A stretch of 9,848 nt of DNA from Chloroflexota bacterium (GTDB taxonomy: Bacteria > Chloroflexota > Limnocylindria > Limnocylindrales > CSP1-4): the NCBI GenBank assembly GCA_021814735.1, contig JAKAHX010000028.1, positions 1 through 9,848 of the forward strand, written 5' to 3'. Positions 1-6,537 of the stretch are shown here, piece by piece. A program made the position numbers and the translations under genes. The notes below the pieces were generated by a model that was given only the letters and a program-made list of their open reading frames with translations, was not told where the DNA came from and searched no databases. Numbering within the stretch: position 1 is the first letter of the stretch; every line of letters starts with the position of its first letter.

Positions 1-576
1 GGGCGACGGCTTGCCCGCGATGGCTTCGCAGGTTGCCCCGGTGCACGCTTCGATCGCCGCGATCACCGAGGCGGCGTCCGGCTCCCCGCCGCCCGGGACG
101 GGGCAGAAGCGGTCGCCGTTGGTGGCGAAGAACCGTGCCCCGGCCCGGATCGCGTCGAAGGCCACCTGGAGCTTCCAGTAGGCGAAGGTCCGGTCGAAGC
201 TGGCCACGACCACGTCGGTCTCGGCGGCCCGCTCGACGAGCCGGAAGCCGGCGTCCCGGAGTTCGGCCGCCAGCGGTGCCTCCCCGATCACGAAGAGTCG
301 CGCTCCAGGGACACGGTCCAGCAGCAGTTCCACCAGTGCCTGGGTGGAGACGAGGATGTCGTCGATCGGCGTGGGCAGACCCAGCCGCGTCAGCTTCTCG
401 GCGTAAAAGGCCCGGGTGTGCGTCGGGTTGTTGGACAGAAAGACGGTGCGGCGCCCGTCCCCTCGCAGCCGGGCGATCGTGGCGCCGACGGTGGGCAGGA
501 GGGCATCTCCCAGGTAGACCGTGCCGTCCAGGTCGAACAGGTAGCCTCGGAAGAGGCGGTCGGGCAAGGGCATCAT
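1..576 (-). CDS. HAD-IIA family (NagD-like) sugar/nucleotide phosphatase, 3' part cut off by window edge
   Basis: The first 192 residues are visible; the C-terminus lies beyond the left edge. HAD motif I is intact near the N-terminus (FDLDGTVYLG, nucleophile D15 and general acid D17). Motif II follows as VFLSNNPTRT (residues 45-54), with the SNNP sequence characteristic of the NagD/HAD-IIA branch. The large type II cap region comes next, with ATNGD near residues 165-169, and the fragment ends at the motif III lysine in GKPSP (188-192). Motif IV would lie outside the window. Family members are cytosolic Mg2+-dependent phosphatases acting on small phosphomonoesters such as nucleotides, sugar phosphates or 2-phosphoglycolate; the substrate cannot be read from this sequence. 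The start is the first of two consecutive ATG codons (576 and 573). No Shine-Dalgarno precedes it, which fits a leaderless or very short leader. It is transcribed divergently from the DUF1918 gene. The family call is firm, the substrate unknown. Confidence 0.93.
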   Translation of the reverse strand, partial: MMPLPDRLFRGYLFDLDGTVYLGDALLPTVGATIARLRGDGRRTVFLSNNPTHTRAFYAEKLTRLGLPTPIDDILVSTQALVELLLDRVPGARLFVIGEAPLAAELRDAGFRLVERAAETDVVVASFDRTFAYWKLQVAFDAIRAGARFFATNGDRFCPVPGGGEPDAASVIAAIEACTGATCEAIAGKPSP

Positions 577-583
577 CGGAGGG

Positions 584-612
584 ATTGTCGCCGTTCCCGT
601 GGCGGTCGTCGC
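584..612 (-). promoter_or_regulatory. possible leaderless promoter of the HAD phosphatase gene
   Basis: On the minus strand GACAAT (589 to 584) lies 7 nt before the ATG at 576. A GCGACG box (612 to 607), matching only the GAC of TTGACA, lies 17 nt further upstream. The spacing would put the transcript start at or one base from the start codon, consistent with the lack of a Shine-Dalgarno. The match to consensus is partial, so this is a weak call made mainly because the same arrangement is seen at 1057-1069 and 7979-7992. Confidence 0.25.
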
Positions 613-687
613 GGGGTTCCCGCCATCGCGGCGTCCTGTTCCGCACGGGCGTCCGTTTTGGGACCTCCTGCCCTACCGCACGCCGCG

Positions 688-702
688 GAATCGGACCGAT
701 TC
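688..702. promoter_or_regulatory. 15-bp perfect palindrome upstream of DUF1918 gene, possible operator
   Basis: GAATCGG-A-CCGATTC is a perfect 7+7 inverted repeat around one central base. It ends 18 nt before the DUF1918 ATG and just before the Shine-Dalgarno, in the divergent intergenic region of 144 bp. A short, symmetric, comparatively AT-containing site in this position is what a dimeric repressor binding site looks like. With a 1-nt centre it could not form a full hairpin, so a DNA-level role is more likely than an RNA one. No regulator gene is in the window to pair it with. Confidence 0.4.
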
Positions 703-708
703 TTTGTC

Positions 709-714
709 AGGAGG
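709..714 (+). promoter_or_regulatory. strong Shine-Dalgarno for DUF1918 gene
   Basis: AGGAGG sits 6 nt before the ATG at 721. It is the best ribosome binding site in the window and fixes the DUF1918 start, although the same frame stays open for about 300 nt further upstream. Confidence 0.85.
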
Positions 715-720
715 CCAGGC

Positions 721-978
721 ATGGACGCAAAGATCGGAGACCGCATCATCGTCGAGACCGAGCGGGTGGGGTCGCCGGACCGGACGGGCGAGATCGTCGA
801 GGTGATCGTCTCGTCGACCGGGGTGCACTACCGCGTGCACTGGGACGACGGGCGTGAGTCCTCGTTCTGGCCCGCGGCGGGCAGCGCTCGTATCGTCCCG
901 CGTGCTGCGCCGGGCCACGAGCCGGCGCCCACGGCGGCGGAGACACGGGAGACGGCCACGGCGGGCGCTCGCGGCTGA
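721..978 (+). CDS. DUF1918 domain protein (SH3-like fold small protein)
   Basis: An 85-residue protein. Residues 1-60 match the DUF1918 pattern: KIGDRIIVE at the start (G6, D7, R8), a GSPDRTGEIVEV segment (17-28) and VHYRVHWDDGRESSFWP (35-51), which corresponds to the family's YxVRWxDGHExxxxP signature. The usual PPY before the RW strand is replaced by VHY, and the usual PGxDA by PAAGSA. Residues 61-85 form an Ala/Thr/Glu-rich tail that looks disordered. Family members are mostly small actinobacterial proteins; a Mycobacterium tuberculosis member (Rv2302) has a solved SH3-like fold. Biochemical function is unknown. A perfect AGGAGG at 709-714 supports the start. The palindrome at 688-702 may regulate it. 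The next gene on this strand has its own apparent promoter, so this may be a single-gene transcript. Confidence 0.9.
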   Translation: MDAKIGDRIIVETERVGSPDRTGEIVEVIVSSTGVHYRVHWDDGRESSFWPAAGSARIVPRAAPGHEPAPTAAETRETATAGARG

Positions 979-986
979 GCCTCGCC

Positions 987-1026
987 GGGCGCCCGGACCA
1001 GGCCGCGACCCGGCACCCGGGCGCCC
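987..1026 (+). terminator. GC-only hairpin after DUF1918, possible T-less terminator
   Basis: GGGCGCCCGG (987-996) and CCGGGCGCCC (1017-1026) are perfect reverse complements, giving a 10-bp all-GC stem with a 20-nt loop. It starts 8 nt after the DUF1918 stop codon and ends just before the promoter-like boxes of the next gene. There is no T-run, so it would be a non-canonical terminator or RNA-stabilising stem. In DNA this GC-rich, 10-bp inverted repeats also occur by chance, but its placement between two transcription units is apt. Confidence 0.4.
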
Positions 1027-1033
1027 ACCCCGC

Positions 1034-1068
1034 GGGACCGCCCGGTCGACCGCGACTACGATGGGCCA
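1034..1068 (+). promoter_or_regulatory. leaderless promoter of the DUF2993 gene
   Basis: TACGAT (1057-1062), a good TAnnnT -10 element, ends exactly 6 nt before the ATG at 1069, placing +1 on the A of the start codon. A GGGACC box (1034-1039, matching the GAC core of TTGACA) lies 17 nt upstream. No Shine-Dalgarno precedes the ATG. This is the layout of leaderless genes known from actinobacteria and Deinococcus; that it is used here is inference. Confidence 0.55.
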
Positions 1069-1788
1069 ATGCGGCAGGTGGTCGGCGCCGGGATGGTCGT
1101 GCTGGTCCTGCTCGGCGTCGCGTGGGTCGCGGCCCCCCCTGTGGCGTCCGGCCTGGTGGGGTCCGCGGCTGCCGCGGCGGGGTTGAACACGGCCACCACG
1201 CACGTGCAGGTGCAGGCCGACCCGCCGCTCGCGCTGCTGTGGGGCCACGCCGACGTGGTGCGGGTGGAGTCGAGCGCCGACAGCGTGCGGGGCGTCCGGA
1301 TCGAGCGGCTCGACCTCGCGCTTCGCAACGTGTCCCTGTTGGCTCGCTCGGCACAGTTCGTCCAGGGATCCCTGGTCGGCGTGACCGTCTCCTCGGGCAC
1401 CGGGAGCGTGCGTCTCACGGAGATCGCCGTGAACGGCACACCCGGGTCCGCCGGCATGACCGCGGGGCTCGCGGCCGGTGACGTGGCACAGGCGCTGGCA
1501 GACGCCCTGGGCGGATCCGGCGGGGCGACCGTGACCGACGTACGGACCGTGGCGCCGAACGGCATCCGGGCGCTGCTCGACGGCCGGGCAGTCAGCTTCA
1601 CGCTGGCCATCGCCGCTGACGGCTCGCTCGTGGCGAGCAATCCCGACGAGTCGGCGCCACCCCTGGTGCTCTGGCGGCCGTCAGCGGCACTGCCGCTGCG
1701 ACTCGCCGGCGTGCAGGCCGCCGGCACGGAGGTCGTCGTCAGCGGAACGATCGACGCGGCGGCGCTGCTCAGCCTCGCGGGAGGATGA
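1069..1788 (+). CDS. LmeA-like DUF2993 phospholipid-binding envelope protein
   Basis: A 239-residue protein with a hydrophobic N-terminal signal or anchor (about residues 4-28), so the rest should lie outside the membrane. The body has the alternating beta-strand pattern of DUF2993/LmeA. A segment rich in VRVESSADSVRGVRIERLDLALRNVSL (64-90) is followed by GSVRLTEIAVNG (112-123), a Gly/Ala-rich helix with LADALGG (143-149), then VSFTLAIAADGSLVAS (175-190) and a final strand EVVVSGTID (221-229). In mycobacteria LmeA is a periplasmic phospholipid-binding protein needed for lipomannan maturation; whether this homologue shares that role is unknown. The ATG at 1069 is favoured because a TACGAT -10 box lies 6 nt before it, implying a leaderless transcript. 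It converges on the GT2 gene, leaving 167 bp. The family call rests on remembered sequence patterns and is good but not certain. Confidence 0.75.
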   Translation: MRQVVGAGMVVLVLLGVAWVAAPPVASGLVGSAAAAAGLNTATTHVQVQADPPLALLWGHADVVRVESSADSVRGVRIERLDLALRNVSLLARSAQFVQGSLVGVTVSSGTGSVRLTEIAVNGTPGSAGMTAGLAAGDVAQALADALGGSGGATVTDVRTVAPNGIRALLDGRAVSFTLAIAADGSLVASNPDESAPPLVLWRPSAALPLRLAGVQAAGTEVVVSGTIDAAALLSLAGG

Positions 1789-1800
1789 CCCGGGGCACCG

Positions 1801-1866
1801 GCGCAACGAGCGGAGCAAGCGAACCGGCGAACCGAGCAGACCGGAGCGCCGAGCGGACCGCCGCAC
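1801..1866. repeat. low-complexity GCGAACCG / GAGCGGA-type repeat in convergent intergenic region
   Basis: The stretch just after the DUF2993 stop consists of near-repeats of AGCGGA, GCGAACCG and AGACCGG. GCGAACCG occurs twice in direct tandem (1819-1826 and 1827-1834). No convincing gene is encoded here on either strand. It looks like degenerate short-repeat intergenic DNA; no copy is seen elsewhere in the window. Confidence 0.5.
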
Positions 1867-1882
1867 GGGAGCGCCGGCGACG

Positions 1883-1899
1883 GCGGCCGCAGCGGCCGC
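1883..1899. terminator. double GCGGCCGC palindrome between convergent genes, possible bidirectional terminator
   Basis: GCGGCCGC is present twice, separated by a single A (1883-1890 and 1892-1899). The unit is its own reverse complement, so the whole 17 bp can fold as one hairpin of about 6 bp with a 5-nt loop, identically on both strands. It lies between the stop codons of the convergent DUF2993 (1788) and GT2 (1956) genes. There is no T-run on either side, so termination is only a suggestion from position and symmetry. Confidence 0.35.
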
Positions 1900-1955
1900 A
1901 CTCTGGATGCTCCGGTCGTACGCGTGTCTGCAGGGCGGCGACGATCGGTGGCCGG

Positions 1956-3356
1956 TTACCCGGTGTCGCCACCCGGCCGGGGGCTGAACCCGCGTGGCGC
2001 CCCGGTGTGGACCGTCTTGGCGTAGCGGACCGAGCCGCGCCCGAAGGCCACGGCCGGCCACGAGACGACGAAGACGGGGATCCACAAGCCCGAGAAGACC
2101 AGCAGGCGAAGCCCCCGCAGCACCCGGCGCGGCAGCGCCCGGGGACCGGCGAGGCCCTCCCATCGCAGTGCGTCGGCGGCGAGGACCGTGCCCGGGCCCA
2201 GGTAGGCGGCAAAGAGCACCAGGAGCGACGGCCACGCCCCGCCTGCGATGCCGGCGACGAGGGCCGCGGCGAGAGAGACCGGCAGGATCGTCTGTGCCGA
2301 GTAGGCCAGGTAGTCGAGCTTGGCCCAGGTCGTGAGCCGTCGGCTGGACAGCACCGGGACCGTGAGCTCCAGTTCGCGGCGGATGATCCCCTGGCCCCAC
2401 CGCAGCCGCTGTCGTCGCAACGGGCCGGCCTCGAGCACCGGCTCCTCCCACGCCACCACGTCGAGCGCCCACCCCACGCGCTCCCCGAGTACCGCGACCC
2501 GCGAGGAGAGGTCGAGATCCTCGCAGAGGGCGTGATCGTGCCAGCCCCCCACGGCCTCCAGCAGGTCGCGCCGGACCAGGATCCCGTTCCCCCGGAACTC
2601 GCTGCACCCGCCGCGAGCCCAGCGCCCGCGCTGGATCTCCCCGTCGGCATGCTGCTCGTCCGCCTGCGCGGCCTCGAGCTGGCGGAGCAGCCACGACGCC
2701 GGCCGGTGCTGCAGGGTCCGGCGTCGGGCTGTCATCGCGCCGGCGCCACGCGCGAAGTAGGTCGCGGCCCGCCGGAGATAGTCCGGTCCCACCCGTGCGT
2801 CGGCGTCCAGCACCGCCACGAAGGTGCCGCGGTAGTCGGCAGGACCCGTGGCGCCCAGCGCCGCGCCCTTCCCGTCGGGGAGCGGCGGCGCAGTCGGGTC
2901 GGGGGCGGCTCCCGGCGGAGGACCGCGGCGGATCACGCGGGTGACCGCGCCGATCCCCGCGCGCTCCGCGGCCTCCAGGGCGACGCGCCCCGTCTCATCC
3001 GCTGACCGGTCGTCGATCACGAGCACCTCGAAGCGCGGGCTGCCGTCCGGGTCGCGGTGGTCCTGGGCCGCCAGGTCCGCCAGCAGGTGCGCGATGACGG
3101 GCGCCTCGTCCCGCCCGGCCACGAGGACCGACGCGGTGGGGAGCGGCCCGAGCGCGGTGATGGCCGCATCGTCGAGCGGCTCGAGCGGCGGATGGCGGCT
3201 CGCCGGCGCCAGCATGAGCGTGATGATCGCGAAGACCGCGCAGAGCAGGACAAGGATCGCGAGCGGTACCACCAGCACCAGGGCAATCCCCAGCACGATC
3301 GCCGTGGCCATCGCGAGGATCGCCGCGACGCGCCATCGGAACGGCGTACGGCTCAC
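1956..3356 (-). CDS. membrane-embedded family 2 glycosyltransferase (processive, QxxRW type)
   Basis: A 466-residue protein. Two N-terminal membrane helices (about 9-29 and 31-50) are followed by a cytosolic GT-A domain. It has VLVIDDRSADET (111-122) for nucleotide binding, VLDADARVGPDYL (182-194) with the metal-binding DAD, GNGILVRRDLLEAVGGW (256-272), the catalytic-base segment CEDLDLSS (278-285, D280) and QRLRW (316-320), the QxxRW signature of processive enzymes such as cellulose, chitin and hyaluronan synthases. About three C-terminal membrane helices follow (roughly 346-372, 376-396, 414-438). It should transfer sugar from a nucleotide sugar to a lipid or growing glycan at the inner face of the membrane; the product is not predictable. 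The GTG start overlaps the MFS stop codon by 4 nt (GTGA), supporting this start over the much longer open frame upstream, and implies translational coupling. It is the last gene of the minus-strand run. Confidence 0.9.
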   Translation of the reverse strand: MSRTPFRWRVAAILAMATAIVLGIALVLVVPLAILVLLCAVFAIITLMLAPASRHPPLEPLDDAAITALGPLPTASVLVAGRDEAPVIAHLLADLAAQDHRDPDGSPRFEVLVIDDRSADETGRVALEAAERAGIGAVTRVIRRGPPPGAAPDPTAPPLPDGKGAALGATGPADYRGTFVAVLDADARVGPDYLRRAATYFARGAGAMTARRRTLQHRPASWLLRQLEAAQADEQHADGEIQRGRWARGGCSEFRGNGILVRRDLLEAVGGWHDHALCEDLDLSSRVAVLGERVGWALDVVAWEEPVLEAGPLRRQRLRWGQGIIRRELELTVPVLSSRRLTTWAKLDYLAYSAQTILPVSLAAALVAGIAGGAWPSLLVLFAAYLGPGTVLAADALRWEGLAGPRALPRRVLRGLRLLVFSGLWIPVFVVSWPAVAFGRGSVRYAKTVHTGAPRGFSPRPGGDTG

Positions 3357-4927
3357 GGCTGACCGGCGCCGCGCGAGGCGTCCGGGTCGCGCACCGGCGC
3401 GTTCGCCTCGCCGTCCGCCGGCCCAGGCAGGCTGGGCCGCTGGAAGGCGTCCGGGGCGATGCCCAGCTCGTCGAGAACCCGAGGACCGATGGTGACCGCC
3501 ACCGCGTCGACGTGTCCCCCGGGACCCGGGATGGCGGCCGCGGGATACTCCGGCGCGACCACCAGGATGGACCCCACGCCGACCGCTCCGACCAGCACGG
3601 CCGCCGCGACGAGGACAGCCGGTGTCCCGACCAGGTCCGCCACGGGCCCCACGATCACGATCGGCAGGAAGCTCGCGATGCTCACCAGCATGTTGAGGAC
3701 CCCGAAGACGCGGCCGCGGACCTCCTCGGGCAGTTCCTCCTGCAGCCGGGTCTGCGCGGGGATCGCGATGAACGCGTAGGCGCCCCCGGCGATGAACGCG
3801 AGGACGACGACGATCGACAGGAGCGAGACCAGGCCGCCCAGGTTGGCCACGGTCTGTCGGCGGGCGTTCTCCTCGAGGAAACGGGAGAGCGGCCCCGCGA
3901 GCGACAGGATCAGCAGCATCAGCGAGAGCACGAGCAGCCCGCCCTCGATGACCTTGCGGCGCGGCAGGTAGCGGCCGTACGAGTTGAGGACCAGGATCCC
4001 CATCACGATGCCGGCGCCGAGGGGCAGCACGACCACCACGAAGTCCTGTTCGCGAAGGCCCAGGGCCGTGGTCGCGAAGCCCGGCCCCAGTGCCCCCAGC
4101 ACCCCGATCAGCGAGGCGGTCACCGCCAGGTAGGTGAGCGACCAGAAGATGCGGGGGTTCGAGCGGATGTAGACGAGCCCCTCGCGGAGCTGGGCGGCCA
4201 GTGTCGCCAGGGCGCGCTCGGCGCCACCAAGAGCTCCCTCGCCCGCCGGCACCTCGGCATGGGTGGACGGGAGGGTCAGGCAGAGACCGGCCGCGACGAA
4301 GTAAAGGATCGCCACGAGCAGCAGGAGGGCAGGCGCCCCGGCGAGGTTCACGATGAGCGGCCCCAGCAGGGCGAAGCCGACGGCGAACGAGGCGTTCAGG
4401 GTGAAGGTGAAGAGCCCGTTCGCCTGGAGGAGGCGCTCGCGCTCCACGAGGAAGGGGATCATCGCGGCCTCGGCCGGCGCGAAGAAGGTGGTCACCGTCG
4501 AGACGAGCACGTTCAGCACGTAGACCAGCAGGAGCTGGTGGCTGACCAGGACCATGGCCAGGAACGCCGCGCCACGCAGCAGGTTCGTGGAGACGAGGAT
4601 CAGGCGCAGGTCGATCCGGTCGACGTAGACGCCCGCCACGGTGCTGAACAGCACCGCCGGGACCAGGAACGTCAGGATCAGGAGGCTCACCGCCGAGTTC
4701 GACCCGGTCAGGCCGTACACGACGATGGTGAGCCCGTAGATCACCATGTTCCCGCCGATCTGGGTGGACGCCTGCGCCAGCCAGAGGGACAGGAACTTGC
4801 GGTTGGCGAGGACGCTCAGCCCGGAGGGCTCGGGGCCGGGCACGCCGCCGACATCGAGGCCCGCGCGGGCCGTGCGCGCCGTCTCCGGCGTCCCGCCACC
4901 GCTCGCGTTCCGACCGGAGAGCGTCAC
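3353..4927 (-). CDS. MFS transporter (MFS_3 / DHA3-like exporter)
   Basis: A 524-residue, strongly hydrophobic protein with about 12 membrane helices between residues 44 and 460. The first helix is introduced by [15 protein letters not shown] (38-52), typical of the MFS_3 group. A motif-A-like loop, [13 protein letters not shown] (99-111), follows helix 2, and [13 protein letters not shown] (400-412) matches the conserved loop of the second half. A long hydrophilic central loop (about 220-258) separates the two halves. Odd features are a Gly/Pro-rich 38-residue N-terminal extension and a 60-residue hydrophilic C-terminal tail (from about 463). Relatives are proton-driven exporters of macrolides and other amphipathic compounds; the cargo here is unknown. 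The GTG start overlaps the DUF951 stop (GTGA) and its own stop overlaps the GT2 start (GTGA). A later GTG at residue 29 is an alternative start, but the overlap favours the first. Confidence 0.9.
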   Translation of the reverse strand: MTLSGRNASGGGTPETARTARAGLDVGGVPGPEPSGLSVLANRKFLSLWLAQASTQIGGNMVIYGLTIVVYGLTGSNSAVSLLILTFLVPAVLFSTVAGVYVDRIDLRLILVSTNLLRGAAFLAMVLVSHQLLLVYVLNVLVSTVTTFFAPAEAAMIPFLVERERLLQANGLFTFTLNASFAVGFALLGPLIVNLAGAPALLLLVAILYFVAAGLCLTLPSTHAEVPAGEGALGGAERALATLAAQLREGLVYIRSNPRIFWSLTYLAVTASLIGVLGALGPGFATTALGLREQDFVVVVLPLGAGIVMGILVLNSYGRYLPRRKVIEGGLLVLSLMLLILSLAGPLSRFLEENARRQTVANLGGLVSLLSIVVVLAFIAGGAYAFIAIPAQTRLQEELPEEVRGRVFGVLNMLVSIASFLPIVIVGPVADLVGTPAVLVAAAVLVGAVGVGSILVVAPEYPAAAIPGPGGHVDAVAVTIGPRVLDELGIAPDAFQRPSLPGPADGEANAPVRDPDASRGAGQP

Positions 4928-5145
4928 GGGGCGGGATCGGCGGCCGGGCCACGCGCCACGAAGGCGACCAGCCGTCGCTCCAGGTCGCGGCGCTCCAGCA
5001 GGACCCGCCGCCCGCACCCGTCGCAGACCAGCCCGATGTCGGCGCCGAGCCGGGTCACCTGCCAGGTCGTGGCGCCACACGGGTGCGGCTTGCGCAGGCG
5101 GACCCGGTCCCCCAGCCGGAACGCCACCACGGGACGGTCGGCCAT
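4924..5145 (-). CDS. DUF951 family small Cys-containing protein
   Basis: A 73-residue protein. [22 protein letters not shown] (9-30) and [28 protein letters not shown] (32-59) match the DUF951 consensus: LGD, KKPHPCG, W-V-R-GaD, C-xx-CgR and R-FE-R. C23, C41 and C44, probably with H21, could bind zinc. The family is common in Firmicutes and related groups; its function is unknown, and the fold looks like a small zinc-ribbon or SH3-like domain. The tail from residue 62 is Ala/Pro-rich and not conserved. Its ATG lies 10 nt after the tldE stop, with a Shine-Dalgarno (GAGGGG) overlapping that stop. Its own stop overlaps the MFS start as GTGA, so its translation probably sets that of the exporter. 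Confidence 0.9.
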   Translation of the reverse strand: MADRPVVAFRLGDRVRLRKPHPCGATTWQVTRLGADIGLVCDGCGRRVLLERRDLERRLVAFVARGPAADPAP

Positions 5146-5149
5146 CCGT

Positions 5150-5155
5150 CCCCTC
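5150..5155 (-). promoter_or_regulatory. Shine-Dalgarno for DUF951 gene
   Basis: GAGGGG on the minus strand (5155 to 5150) lies 4 nt before the ATG at 5145 and directly after the tldE stop codon. It decides the DUF951 start, since the same frame is open far upstream into tldE. Confidence 0.6.
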
Positions 5156-6499
5156 TCAGTCCCCCGTCGTCCCGGTGAAGTCCCACGCCGAAATCCGCAG
5201 CCCGGGGACCACGCAGGTGGCCCACTCGGCGGCGACCCGGCGGCGCTCCCTGCCCACGGCCACCACGCCGGCAAGCGCTTCCAGGTAGCTCTGGGTGAAC
5301 CGCAGGTTCCGGACCGGCCGCACGATCTCGCCGCCCTCCACCAGGAAGGTCCCGTCACGGGTCATGCCCGTGACAATGGCGCGCTTCGGGTGCACCGCGT
5401 TGGTGTAGTTGAGGCGGGTCACCAGCAGGCCGCGGTCCAGCTCCGAGACGAGCGCCGCCGGATCGGTCTCGCCGGGCGCCATGAACAGGTTGACCGGGGC
5501 CGGTCCGTACGGGTTGGGTGCCAGGAACGCGTGTCCCGTCGAGCGCCGCCCGGCGCGCGCGGCCGTGGCAGCATCGTGGACCAGCCCGGCGCAGATGCCA
5601 CGGTCGATCAGTTGCACACGCTGCCGGCCGACGCCCTCGTAGTCGAACGCGGATGGCGTCCCCTCCGGGTCGGATGCATCGTCCCAGACGGAAACGAGCG
5701 GGCTCGCGATCCTCCGCCCCGGCTCGTAGAAGCTGCGCCCCTCCTCCACCGCGAGAGCGGAGAAGCCGAGGGAGCCCACCCACTCGAGCACGTCCGCGAC
5801 CGCGTACGGCTCCAGCACCACGGGGTACGTCCCGGGAGCGAGCGCGACAGGCCGGCGCGAGCGGGCAGCCCGCCCGGCGGCGTCCGCGCCCACCGCGGCG
5901 GCGTCGATCTCGGCGATGTCCACCGCCAGCGCTTCGCCGTAGCCGGAGGCGTCCTCGTCACCCATGCAGATCGTGACGAGCCTCGCCTGGGTGGTGGACT
6001 GCTCGACGCGGATGCCGCGCGTGCTCGCGACCGCCATCCCGTCCGTCGACGTGGCGAAGGACCCGAAGGCGACGACGTGGGCCGCGTCGGCGGCGGCGAT
6101 CACGGCGGCGACCCCCGCCGCGCGCTGCTCGGGCGTTGCACCGGCGGTCGCCTCGCTCCACGCGCCGTCCGGCTGCGTCACGGGCCCGGGTTCCGGGAGG
6201 GCCACCGGCTCCTCGGCCTCCGGCTGGACTCGCGCAACCCGCGCGGCGTCCTCGGCGAGCCTCCGCAGCCCGTCGTCGTCGAGGCGACCGCTCGAGGCGA
6301 CGCCGCTGCGACGCCCGTCGACGAAGCGCAGGCTGGCCATGGTGCCGGTTTCCGCCACGTTCTGGTGGATCTCGCTGTTGGCGAAGCGGGTCAGCGCGGC
6401 GTCGGATTCCAGCACCACTACCTCGGCGTCGCTGGCCCCCTCCCGCTCTGCCAGCGTCAGCAAACGCTCCGCGAGCCGCAGCCGCTCGCCGCCGGTCAC
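5156..6499 (-). CDS. tldE: TldE/PmbA-type metalloprotease partner subunit
   Basis: A 447-residue protein of the U62 (PmbA/TldD) family, at the family's usual length. The N-terminal domain shows the expected [17 protein letters not shown] (31-47) and [20 protein letters not shown] (149-168). The C-terminal domain shows [25 protein letters not shown] (285-309), [17 protein letters not shown] (335-344), [48 protein letters not shown] (358-405). No HExxxH is present; the matching place reads [15 protein letters not shown] (226-240). This is normal for TldE, which is thought to support TldD in a TldD/TldE heterodimer that takes unfolded peptides into an internal cavity. The gene follows tldD directly. 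The GTG at 6499 is chosen because it overlaps the end of a 13-codon mini frame (GTGA) and has a weak GGTGG box; GTG 6508 would add three residues. The first 57 codons of the longest open frame overlap tldD and are not plausible. Confidence 0.9.
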   Translation of the reverse strand: MTGGERLRLAERLLTLAEREGASDAEVVVLESDAALTRFANSEIHQNVAETGTMASLRFVDGRRSGVASSGRLDDDGLRRLAEDAARVARVQPEAEEPVALPEPGPVTQPDGAWSEATAGATPEQRAAGVAAVIAAADAAHVVAFGSFATSTDGMAVASTRGIRVEQSTTQARLVTICMGDEDASGYGEALAVDIAEIDAAAVGADAAGRAARSRRPVALAPGTYPVVLEPYAVADVLEWVGSLGFSALAVEEGRSFYEPGRRIASPLVSVWDDASDPEGTPSAFDYEGVGRQRVQLIDRGICAGLVHDAATAARAGRRSTGHAFLAPNPYGPAPVNLFMAPGETDPAALVSELDRGLLVTRLNYTNAVHPKRAIVTGMTRDGTFLVEGGEIVRPVRNLRFTQSYLEALAGVVAVGRERRRVAAEWATCVVPGLRISAWDFTGTTGD

Positions 6500-6537
6500 G
6501 CGCGCCACCGGTGCCGCACGGCGCCACCCTCGATCAC
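6496..6537 (-). other. 13-codon bridging mini reading frame between tldD and tldE
   Basis: The frame starts at GTG 6537, whose last two bases belong to the tldD stop (GTGA), and ends in a TGA that overlaps the tldE start GTG at 6499 (GTGA). The peptide would be [13 protein letters not shown] (first residue Met in vivo); ATG 6540 would add one residue. It fills the 34-bp gap exactly. It may carry ribosomes from one gene to the next by repeated stop/restart instead of making a useful peptide. A chance origin is possible, since short open frames are common in this DNA. Confidence 0.3.

Noticed and set aside
33..857. Plus-strand Arg/Pro-rich frame across the HAD gene
   Set aside because: Antisense to clear HAD motifs DLDGT, SNNP and GKPSP; composition typical of a shadow frame.
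1785..3005. Plus-strand frame beginning in an ATGA overlap with the DUF2993 stop
   Set aside because: The start context is tempting, but no protein family is recognisable and most of it is antisense to the GT2 catalytic domain.
3357..4952. Upstream extension of the GT2 frame to almost 1000 codons, as if a fused protein
   Set aside because: The extension is Arg/Pro/Gly-rich and overlaps the MFS gene in another frame; the MFS frame shows clear membrane helices. The GTGA overlap marks the real GT2 start.
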